Made by a program: the position numbers and the translations under genes | DNA from: an uncultured Clostridium sp. | GTDB taxonomy: Bacteria; Bacillota; Clostridia; TANB77; CAG-508 | NCBI GenBank assembly: GCA_946496115.1 | Contig: CAMMFK010000020.1 | Location: 1-19,905 of the forward strand | Reading direction: 5' to 3' | DNA length: 19,905 nucleotides | In this document: positions 1 through 6,282 of the stretch, piece by piece | Position numbering within the stretch: position 1 is the first letter of the stretch | Layout of the letters: every line of letters begins with the position of its first letter | Notes under the pieces: model-generated | The model's input: only the letters and a program-made list of their open reading frames with translations | Database searches by the model: none | Told to the model about the DNA's origin: nothing

Positions 1-154
1 TTACTAAAAATTCAAAAACAAAAACGGGACATTTTTACTAAAAATTCACAATTTTTTACTATTTTTGACATAATTTTAGACTAAAATAGCAATTTTGGAG
101 CATAAAAATAGCATTAAAACTGTAATAATGCCTAAAATTAAAAAGAATATGAGA
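1..154. other. AT-rich left edge with short repeats, no gene seen
   Basis: No coding region is supported here. The sequence shows a 14-base direct repeat (TTACTAAAAATTCA at 1-14 and 35-48), a perfect 7-1-7 palindrome ATTTTAG-A-CTAAAAT at 73-87, and an imperfect inverted repeat of about 12 bases per arm (about 91-103 against 127-138) just past the stop of the minus-strand Spo0E-like gene. These could form transcript-end structures for that gene or for a gene left of the window. None has a clean T-run, so no terminator is called. Confidence 0.3.
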
Positions 155-310
155 TTAATTTTTTACAGCTTTTAATTTTTTCTCTCTATAATACCTTGCA
201 ATTAATTCGTCTAATTGAACACTAATTTGATAAATTACATCATAATTTTCGCTTCTAAGTATAGCGTTATCTAATTTTTCTCTTAATTCATTTATTTCAT
301 TATTTAACAT
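155..310 (-). CDS. Spo0E-like aspartyl-phosphate phosphatase (51 aa)
   Basis: A 51-residue minus-strand gene. Spo0E-family proteins are small two-helix phosphatases that remove phosphate from Spo0A~P and so hold back sporulation. What is visible: the translation has the family signature region ISVQLDELIARYY at residues 29-41, with the S-x-x-L-D core (Ser30, Leu33, Asp34) followed by LI and YY. The N-terminal part (NEINELREKLDNAI) would be the first helix, and the length is typical. The start is uncertain. ATG at 310 is preferred, with an AAAGGA motif about 12 bases upstream. In-frame ATG (322) and GTG (331) codons exist, but the motif lies too close to or inside them. It diverges from the T4SS-like cluster. 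The call rests on the motif, length and composition, and on the Spo0A box nearby. Confidence 0.82.
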   Translation of the reverse strand: MLNNEINELREKLDNAILRSENYDVIYQISVQLDELIARYYREKKLKAVKN

Positions 311-407
311 ATAATTGACCATTCCTTTCACATAAAAATATATCTAAAATGTTCAAATTTGCAAGCTTTTTAGCTAAAATTCTTTATTAATTTGCAACCC
401 TATAATT

Positions 408-436
408 AAAATACCATAATTTTACAAAAATGTCAA
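408..436 (-). promoter_or_regulatory. Sigma-A-like promoter for the Spo0E-like gene
   Basis: On the minus strand a perfect -35 TTGACA (complement of 431-436) is separated by 17 bases from a -10 TATTTT (complement of 408-413, 4 of 6 matches). It would give a leader of roughly 90 bases before the start at 310. The prediction rests on sequence match and position only. Confidence 0.5.
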
Positions 437-463
437 TATTATTTTGCTGAATTTTAGGGACTT

Positions 464-494
464 TTGTCATACTTAATTCGACAAATTATGACAA
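464..494. promoter_or_regulatory. Spo0A-box match inside an inverted repeat
   Basis: The minus strand reads TGTCGAA across 483-477, an exact match to the core 0A box bound by phosphorylated Spo0A. It is enclosed by a perfect 8-base inverted repeat, TTGTCATA (464-471) and TATGACAA (487-494), spaced by 15 bases, which resembles a dimer operator. The element sits between the two divergent promoters and upstream of both. It could serve the Spo0E-like gene, the T4SS-like operon, or both. A 7-base match in AT-rich DNA may be chance; the dyad and the neighbouring Spo0E-like gene raise its credibility. Confidence 0.45.
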
Positions 495-537
495 TGTCCA
501 AAAAAATTAATTTTTAAAAAGAAAACACCGAAAATAC

Positions 538-567
538 TTGCATTATAATAGTAAAAAATTGTATAAT
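538..567 (+). promoter_or_regulatory. Sigma-A-like promoter of the T4SS-like operon
   Basis: TTGCAT (538-543, -35) and a perfect TATAAT (562-567, -10) are separated by 18 bases. A start around 574 would leave a short leader before the ATG at 608. It is the best plus-strand promoter match upstream of the first pilin gene. Confidence 0.55.
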
Positions 568-607
568 AAAATAGATAGAAAATATGTAAATATAAGGAGA
601 CTTAATA

Positions 608-988
608 ATGGGAACAAAACCAAAAAAACTACTTATAAAAATATCAACAATTATTGCATTAAGTTTATTATTAACATTTGCAAACACAAATGTATATGCA
701 GGTATAACATTACCTTCTGGTATGGAAAACATATATACAACACAAGATCCAGTAGTTGAATCAATTGGTGGACAAATTATTTGGGTGGTACAACTTATCT
801 TTTATGCTGCTGCAGTTATTATAGTTATGTTTGCAGGACTAAAATATATGGGAGCAGCTCCAGAAGCAAAAGCAGAATTTAAGAAAAAACTTATATATAT
901 GGTAGTAGGAGCAGTTATATTATTTGCAGCAGGTTCATTAGTTAGAATAATTGGTGGATTGGCTTTGAATAATTTAAATACTTTATAG
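608..988 (+). CDS. VirB2-like T4SS pilin, copy 1
   Basis: A 126-residue protein resembling the small two-helix pilin-like proteins of T4SS loci (TrbC/VirB2-type). Visible features: a lysine-rich N-terminus and hydrophobic segment forming a signal peptide with likely cleavage after VYA (about residue 31), one membrane segment around residues 55-77, a short charged loop (GAAPEAKAEFKKKL), and a second membrane segment around 93-113. Such pilins are processed, stored in the membrane and assembled by the VirB4/VirB6 machinery. The start is fixed by AAGGAGA at 594-600, 7 bases before ATG. It is the first gene of the cluster, followed by a second protein of the same design. The family call rests on topology, size and position beside PrgI and VirB4 genes, so its role in a filament is inferred. 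Confidence 0.72.
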   Translation: MGTKPKKLLIKISTIIALSLLLTFANTNVYAGITLPSGMENIYTTQDPVVESIGGQIIWVVQLIFYAAAVIIVMFAGLKYMGAAPEAKAEFKKKLIYMVVGAVILFAAGSLVRIIGGLALNNLNTL

Positions 989-1066
989 ACGGTTAAATAT
1001 TTTTGAAATTTATATGAAATAAATGTCTTATAAAAAAAGCAGTTATAGACGAAAGGATTTAATTTT

Positions 1067-1447
1067 ATGAAAAAACTAGTCAAAAAAATAGTGCTAACAA
1101 TTATACTCATTTCTATGATAATGTTTAACAGCAGAGCATTAGCACTTAGCGATTTAAAAGATGAAGCAGACAAATTTATAGATAGTGGAAGTGCATCAGC
1201 ACCAATAACAACAGATGATGCATGGGAAATACTTAGACCTATAGCACAAATATTGGTTGGTATAGCATCAGTAGTTTTAGTTATTGCATATATGTATTTA
1301 GGAATTCAATATATGATAACAGACCCATCAGGAAAGGCAAACATAAAACAAAAACTTATAGGGTTAGTAATAGCTACAGTGCTAATATATGGAGGTATAG
1401 GAATATTTACTATTATTATTAATTTATTTAATTCGATATTTGGTTAA
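1067..1447 (+). CDS. VirB2-like T4SS pilin, copy 2
   Basis: A 126-residue protein of the same layout as the gene before it: signal peptide (cleavage probably near ALA-L, about residue 27), a variable hydrophilic stretch, then two membrane segments (about 65-85 and 95-122) joined by a short charged loop (TDPSGKANIKQKL). The second half aligns by eye with copy 1 (KYM or QYM, loop with PEAKAEFKKKL or PSGKANIKQKL, then a Gly-rich helix), so the two are paralogues. The mature N-terminus differs (DLKDEADKFIDSG against GITLPSGM), so they may not be interchangeable: one may be major and one minor, or they may be two pilin types. The ribosome site GAAAGGA at 1051-1057 supports this start. The 78-base gap to copy 1 holds a repeated TTATAGACG. 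Confidence 0.7.
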   Translation: MKKLVKKIVLTIILISMIMFNSRALALSDLKDEADKFIDSGSASAPITTDDAWEILRPIAQILVGIASVVLVIAYMYLGIQYMITDPSGKANIKQKLIGLVIATVLIYGGIGIFTIIINLFNSIFG

Positions 1448-1463
1448 TCAAAGGAGGAAAATT

Positions 1464-1916
1464 ATGGGGAGTTACTATATACCAAGTAACAATTTAAAAG
1501 GTGAGAGCAGAATATTATACATATTTACTGCAAAATCTTTAATATTTACTGCAGTAGGTGCATTTATTGGACTAATATTTTATTTCGTTTTTGGAATGAT
1601 ATTAGGCATACCAATTTTAGGATATATATTTATAGCACTATTTGCAATTGTTGGCTATGTTATAGCAACTGTTAAAATTCCAACAGGAGGAAATTCAAAA
1701 CTTGCAAAAAATGTTGGAGGAGATTCAATTGATGATATAATTAAAAGATATATACTATTTAAAAAAAATAAAAAAGTATATACATATGCAGTAGAAAGGC
1801 AGGAACCTGATTATAGTAGTAGCTTAGATAGTTTTTCTTTAGATAATATAATGGGGAAAGTTACAGGAAATCAAAAAAATGTAACTACAAAGAACAATAC
1901 AAAGGAGGAAAAATGA
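1464..1916 (+). CDS. PrgI-family T4SS membrane protein
   Basis: About 150 residues. The N-terminus (MGSYYIPSNNLKGESRILY) followed by two membrane segments (about residues 25-48 and 51-73) and a hydrophilic tail matches the PrgI family. In Gram-positive conjugation loci its members sit directly before VirB4 and act as a small inner-membrane T4SS component. A longer in-frame version could begin at 1440, overlapping the previous stop, but a strong AAAGGAGG at 1450-1457 lies 6 bases before the ATG at 1464 and inside the longer version, so 1464 is chosen. The C-terminal 70 residues are Ser/Asn/Lys-rich and probably cytoplasmic and flexible. The next gene starts 1 base past its stop, with its ribosome site inside this gene, so the two are probably translationally coupled. 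Confidence 0.78.
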   Translation: MGSYYIPSNNLKGESRILYIFTAKSLIFTAVGAFIGLIFYFVFGMILGIPILGYIFIALFAIVGYVIATVKIPTGGNSKLAKNVGGDSIDDIIKRYILFKKNKKVYTYAVERQEPDYSSSLDSFSLDNIMGKVTGNQKNVTTKNNTKEEK

Positions 1917-1917
1917 T

Positions 1918-3102
1918 ATGGATACAGTTCAAATGCTTAACTTAATTTTAATAGTTATTTTAATTCTTATTTTAATATTGGGTTTTATTGCAGCCATTTT
2001 AATATATAAAATGAGAAAAAAGAAAGAACCTCAAAATACAAACGACATACAAGTAAAAAGTCAACCACAGGCTAAACAAAATTTGATTACAAGAGATGGT
2101 AAATCGATAGATTCAATTTATAAGTTTATGGAATTTGACGAAGTACTAGATAATATGATTGTTAGAAAAGGCAGAAAACAATATGTAATGGTTATAGAAT
2201 GTAAAGGTATAAACTATGACCTGTTATCAGAAGATGAGAAAAATGCGGTAGAATCTGGATTTATTGAATTTTTAAATACATTAAGATATCCTATTCAATT
2301 GTACGTTCAGACACGCAAGCTTAATTTTGAAGATTTAATAAAAAACTATCATAACAAAATTCATGATGTAGACAATCAAATTGCAAGACTAAATACACAA
2401 ATAGAAAATGCTAGAAGAAATGGAAACAGAGATACTGTTAGCAGACTAGAATTTGAAAAAAACAGAAAACAAAATATACTAGAATATGGGGAATCAATTA
2501 CAGACTATACTGAAAGATTAAGTGAAAGCAAAAATATTTTACAACAAAAAACATATATCATAATTTCATATTATACATCCGAATTTGGTGATACAAGTAC
2601 TTATTCAAATGACGAAATAGATGATATTGCTTTTTCAGAACTTTACACTAGAGCTCAAACATTAATTAGAGCGTTAGCCTCAGCAGAGGTAACAGGAAAA
2701 GTACTTAACTCAGAAGAACTAATGGAACTATTATATGTAGCATACAATAGAGACCAATCAGAAATATATACCCTTAGAAATGCTTTAAATTCAGAATATG
2801 ATAAATTGTATTCTACAGCTAGAGATGTAATAGAAGATAAAAAGAACAGAATAAATAAACAAATAGAAGATGACGCTGCAAAATTAGCAGCAAATAGTAT
2901 TATAAAAGCAGATAGAGATGAAATAGAGAAAAGAAAAAAAGAACAAAAAATAAGGCAAAGGGCTCTTGAAATGGTTGAAGAATACAAAGAAGATATGAGC
3001 AAATCATTATATGAGGCATCAAAACAAAATGTTCAAAACGCTAATGTAGAAGAAGCCATTAAAGATAAGCCTAAGAGAAGGGTTATAAGAAAAAATGTGT
3101 AA
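1918..3102 (+). CDS. TraC-like (VirB4 N-terminal-like) T4SS protein, no ATPase domain
   Basis: A 394-residue protein with one N-terminal membrane helix (about residues 8-32), a basic linker, and a domain around 60-130 that reads like the N-terminal beta-rich region of VirB4/TraC ATPases (FMEFDEVLDNMIVRKGRKQY, then FIEFLNTLRYPIQLYVQTRK). Charged, probably coiled-coil segments follow at about 135-185 and 285-375. No Walker A or B motif is present. In Gram-positive and Patescibacteria T4SS loci, a protein of this kind lies between PrgI and VirB4, as here, and is thought to pair with the ATPase; that pairing is inferred for this locus. Start ATG at 1918 has AAAGGAGG 9 bases upstream. A competing ATG at 1913 is in another frame and does not stay open. 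Family assignment is moderate. Confidence 0.62.
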   Translation: MDTVQMLNLILIVILILILILGFIAAILIYKMRKKKEPQNTNDIQVKSQPQAKQNLITRDGKSIDSIYKFMEFDEVLDNMIVRKGRKQYVMVIECKGINYDLLSEDEKNAVESGFIEFLNTLRYPIQLYVQTRKLNFEDLIKNYHNKIHDVDNQIARLNTQIENARRNGNRDTVSRLEFEKNRKQNILEYGESITDYTERLSESKNILQQKTYIIISYYTSEFGDTSTYSNDEIDDIAFSELYTRAQTLIRALASAEVTGKVLNSEELMELLYVAYNRDQSEIYTLRNALNSEYDKLYSTARDVIEDKKNRINKQIEDDAAKLAANSIIKADRDEIEKRKKEQKIRQRALEMVEEYKEDMSKSLYEASKQNVQNANVEEAIKDKPKRRVIRKNV

Positions 3103-3128
3103 CTAAAGAATAGGAGGAATTTCTAATT

Positions 3129-5081
3129 ATGAAGAAAAAAAATAATCAGCTAAACAGTTCTATGACAGATAATACAAATAAAGAGAAGAGCTTTATTGAT
3201 AATACAAAAGATTTAAAAGATCTAATTGCACCAGCTGGTATAGATGCTACAAGTACAAATAAACTTGAAATAGTATCATCAACAAGCAAATATGCTAGAA
3301 CAATGCTAGTATCGACACTTCCTAGAATGTGTACTTTCCCTGAGCTTTTAAGAGGTATGTATACATTTGGTGATATAAATGTATCAGTATATATTACTCC
3401 TATAAGTGAAGCAAAATCACAAAATGAACTAAATAGAACAATTAACGAACTAGAATCAGAAAGAATAGTTGCACAAGAAAGAGGACAAATTAACAGAGAA
3501 AGTTCACTGGCCCAAAAAAGAGCAGAAGCAGAAGAACTTAGAGATGCTATAGCAAGTGGTTTGGACAAACTTTTTGAATCTTCTATAATATGTACACTAT
3601 TTGCATATAGCATAGAAGAACTAGATAAACAAACTGAACTTTTATCTTCAGAAATGGCAAAAACTTTAACAGGAATGAAAACCGCTTGGGCAATGCAAGA
3701 AGAAGCGTTTAAGTCAAATTTACCGTTAGCGGAAGATAAAATACGAAAAGTACATACATTTGATCGTAGATCAATGGCAACAGTATTTCCATTTATCAAC
3801 TCAGACGTAGGTCATGAAAATGGTATACCAATAGGATTTAACAGACAAACCGGTCTACCAATACTTTATGATAATTTTAGTCCATCTTTAAGTAATTACA
3901 ACATGGTTATATTCGGTAAATCTGGTGCTGGTAAAGGTGTTACAATAAAAACACTAATAGCAAGATCAGCGGTACTTATGGGAATTGAAAGCTTAGCACT
4001 AGATGCAGAAGGCGAATATGGAGTTGTTGCAGATGCTCTTGGAGGACTAAATGTAGTAATATCTCCAAGTTCAAATACAATAATAAACCCATTTGATATA
4101 GAACCAGAAATAACTAGAGACGAAATAACTGGACGTGAGAAAGTAGTATTAAACGTAGAAAACAAAGTAGAAGACGTTACACAAATATTGCTTACAATGG
4201 CAAGAGGTAGTACAAGGTCAGAAGATGTAAACGAAGTAACGAAGCAAATCATTGCTGAAGCTGCAGCGGAAGAATATTCTGCACTTGGAATAACAAATGA
4301 TGTTAACTCACTATATGAAAGAAATATAAACGGCATAGTTCAAAACAATTATTTGGGAAGAACAAAAAAGAAAATGCCTACAATAGGATCATGGTACAGA
4401 AGATTACTAACTAATGCTAACCAAAATACAAATCCAGACTATAGAGTACACTATAGCTATTTAGTAAAGGTAATGAAACAATATGTTAGAGAACTAAATG
4501 GACAAATGGCATATTTTGATGGACAATCAACATTTGACTTATTAGAGGGAACTTCATTTATTAATCTAGATATATCAAACCTAGAGGAAAGATTTGCAAG
4601 GCCACTAGCTCAGCAAATACTATTATCATGGATTTGGGAAAAATATGTTAAGAAAAATAGTGAAGACAAGGCAAAAGCTGGGAAAAAACGTGTACTTGTT
4701 GATGAAGCGTGGATGTTACTTCCATATCCAGAAGCAGTAGATTTCTTAAATAAAATGGCAAGACGTGCTAGAAAAAGAAATGTTTCACTTGCAGTTGTAT
4801 CACAAAGATTTCAAGACTTTTATGAAAAATCGGAAGTGCAAGCAGTTTTAACATCATCAGACACAAAACTATTTTTAGCACAAGACAAATCAGAAATACA
4901 ATATATAAAAGAAGTATTTAAGCTAAGCGAAGGAGAAGCCTCTTTCTTAACCACTTGCAGTAGAGGACAGGGATTATTTAAGGTAGGAGAACAAACAGCA
5001 ATAATAGAAATAGTTCCAACTAAGAAAGAATTTGAATTTATAGAAACAAACATAAATAAACTAAAAGAACAGCAAGCATAA
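3129..5081 (+). CDS. virB4: VirB4-family T4SS ATPase
   Basis: A 650-residue ATPase that powers assembly and transport in type IV secretion. Visible motifs: N-terminal VirB4/TraC region (about residues 55-255) with an inserted charged coiled-coil (about 105-140); Walker A GKSGAGKG at 263-270; a DAEGEYG segment shortly after; Walker B RVLVDEAWMLL with Asp525-Glu526; and the downstream VVSQRFQDFYEKS stretch typical of the family. The last P-loop residue is Gly270 where Ser or Thr is more usual; Thr272 follows two residues on. The length is that of a full VirB4. A clear AGGAGG (3112-3117) lies 11 bases before ATG. The protein should sit on the inner face of the membrane with PrgI, the TraC-like protein and the VirB6-like proteins. 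It lacks the N-terminal membrane segments and other features of a VirD4 coupling protein. Confidence 0.93.
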   Translation: MKKKNNQLNSSMTDNTNKEKSFIDNTKDLKDLIAPAGIDATSTNKLEIVSSTSKYARTMLVSTLPRMCTFPELLRGMYTFGDINVSVYITPISEAKSQNELNRTINELESERIVAQERGQINRESSLAQKRAEAEELRDAIASGLDKLFESSIICTLFAYSIEELDKQTELLSSEMAKTLTGMKTAWAMQEEAFKSNLPLAEDKIRKVHTFDRRSMATVFPFINSDVGHENGIPIGFNRQTGLPILYDNFSPSLSNYNMVIFGKSGAGKGVTIKTLIARSAVLMGIESLALDAEGEYGVVADALGGLNVVISPSSNTIINPFDIEPEITRDEITGREKVVLNVENKVEDVTQILLTMARGSTRSEDVNEVTKQIIAEAAAEEYSALGITNDVNSLYERNINGIVQNNYLGRTKKKMPTIGSWYRRLLTNANQNTNPDYRVHYSYLVKVMKQYVRELNGQMAYFDGQSTFDLLEGTSFINLDISNLEERFARPLAQQILLSWIWEKYVKKNSEDKAKAGKKRVLVDEAWMLLPYPEAVDFLNKMARRARKRNVSLAVVSQRFQDFYEKSEVQAVLTSSDTKLFLAQDKSEIQYIKEVFKLSEGEASFLTTCSRGQGLFKVGEQTAIIEIVPTKKEFEFIETNINKLKEQQA

Positions 5082-5095
5082 CATGGGGTGTTTTA

Positions 5096-5548
5096 ATGGT
5101 AAAAAAAATAATATTAACACTAACAATTTTTATAACTATTTTAGTTCTTATTTCTCCTATAAATCTTGCAGCAGATGATGAAATTATAAACGTACCTCAA
5201 AGTGCAACAGATCCAGAGCAAGGATTCAATGAATTATTAAATGGTGAATCAACAATTACATCAAATGGGGACAGTACAAATATACAATCAGATGTTGTAG
5301 GTATAGGAGGAACAGAATCACAGCAACAAATGAGTGCAAATGGTTTTGCAGCTATAGGATCGCTCATATTAGGCACTATAAATAAAATGCTATCATCTTT
5401 AGCAACTGGTGGACAAAATTTGTCTGATAATACTGAAATTGGTGAATATTTTACTATACAAAATTTACTCACAAACCAATATCCTATATTTAATATAAAT
5501 ATGTTTGAAGTAACACCATGGCGGACCATTGTCAGATTTATCAAATAA
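5096..5548 (+). CDS. VirB6-like protein 1, N-terminal part (frameshifted)
   Basis: This open frame codes a signal peptide (residues 1 to about 25), a Ser/Thr/Gln-rich exported stretch, and the motif LLTNQYPIFNINMFEVTP. The same motif appears just before the membrane domain in the two larger VirB6-like proteins downstream (FNEVPILDINFF and FNDIPLLGVNFF). The frame then goes off and ends within about a dozen residues (WRTIVRFIK). The following frame continues the homology without a gap. Removing one base near 5517-5521 makes ACA CCA GGC GGA CCA TTG (TPGGPL) and joins both parts into about 393 residues. So this is probably the front part of a single gene with a real or sequencing frameshift. The ribosome site is TGGGGTG, 5 bases before ATG, a little weak. 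Confidence 0.7.
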   Translation: MVKKIILTLTIFITILVLISPINLAADDEIINVPQSATDPEQGFNELLNGESTITSNGDSTNIQSDVVGIGGTESQQQMSANGFAAIGSLILGTINKMLSSLATGGQNLSDNTEIGEYFTIQNLLTNQYPIFNINMFEVTPWRTIVRFIK

Positions 5549-6278
5549 AATAAAACAAAACGCTTCAATATGGTACACGGCAATTAGAAACTTATCTGCA
5601 ATAGGTTGTGCTATTATACTTTTATATGTTGGCATAAGATTAGCAATCGCTTCAACTGCTGAAGATTCAGCTAAATATAAAAAAATGTTAACCAGTTGGC
5701 TTGTAGGAGTTATATTACTCTTTCTTATACATTACATAGTATTAATAATGATTAAATTTTCAGAATTATTTGTTAAGTTTATTTCTACAGCTATTGAGAG
5801 TGACACTGGAACTAGTAATATGGAAGAAAGTTTATTAAGTGGCATACTCATTACTGGTAGTAACAACATAAGCTGGGGTTGGGGAATATTATATCTACTT
5901 TTAGATTGCATTTTAGTATTTTATGAAATTAAATTCCTTATAATGTATACATTTAGGGTACTAAGAATCTTTATAATGACAATTATCTCCCCATTAATAT
6001 GCATGACATACCCAATTGATACTATAGGAGATGGTAGAGCACAAGGATTTAACAACTGGTTTAGACAAATTATGGTAGATATATTTATACAACCAATTCA
6101 TTTAATAATATATGTGGTATTTATATATTCAGCAGGAGAAATTGCAAAAGAAGCACCAATATTAGGAGTAGTATTTATAATTGCTTTGGATAATGCAGAA
6201 AAGATAATTAGAAATGCGTTTAAGATTAAAGGCAAAGGACTAAGAGACATAAAGTTATTAAAAGGTAAAGGAAAATAA
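5529..6278 (+). CDS. VirB6/TrbL-like protein 1, membrane part (continuation)
   Basis: The 249-residue open frame begins at a TTG that is probably not a true start. It codes the polytopic VirB6/TrbL-like domain: NASIWYTAIRNLSAIG, then YVGIRLAIASTAEDSAKYKKML and W, LFLIHYIVLIMI, and later ISPLICMTYPIDTIGDGRAQ with GFNNWFRQI and IQPIHLIIYVVFIYS. These blocks recur in order in the two larger proteins downstream, placing all three in one family. VirB6 proteins form the inner-membrane channel platform of T4SS. Upstream in this frame a stop lies at 5511-5513, and no ATG with a good ribosome site is present. GGCGGA sits 3 bases before the TTG, so reinitiation is conceivable but unconvincing. Read with the frame ending at 5548, the two make one shorter VirB6-like protein without an added domain. 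Confidence 0.75.
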   Translation: MSDLSNKIKQNASIWYTAIRNLSAIGCAIILLYVGIRLAIASTAEDSAKYKKMLTSWLVGVILLFLIHYIVLIMIKFSELFVKFISTAIESDTGTSNMEESLLSGILITGSNNISWGWGILYLLLDCILVFYEIKFLIMYTFRVLRIFIMTIISPLICMTYPIDTIGDGRAQGFNNWFRQIMVDIFIQPIHLIIYVVFIYSAGEIAKEAPILGVVFIIALDNAEKIIRNAFKIKGKGLRDIKLLKGKGK

Positions 6279-6282
6279 ATAT

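Noticed and set aside
65..93. TTGACA at 65-70 as a plus-strand promoter.
   Set aside because: No acceptable -10 lies 16-18 bases downstream; the TAAAAT at 82-87 is too close, and no plus-strand gene follows.
1440..1463. Longer PrgI start overlapping the pilin stop.
   Set aside because: The strong AAAGGAGG at 1450-1457 would lie inside the coding region, and the ATG at 1464 is ideally spaced from it.
5529..5531. TTG as a genuine start for a separate VirB6-like gene.
   Set aside because: The preceding frame carries the matching N-terminal motif seen in both paralogues, so a one-base frameshift explains the pair better; reinitiation remains a minor possibility.
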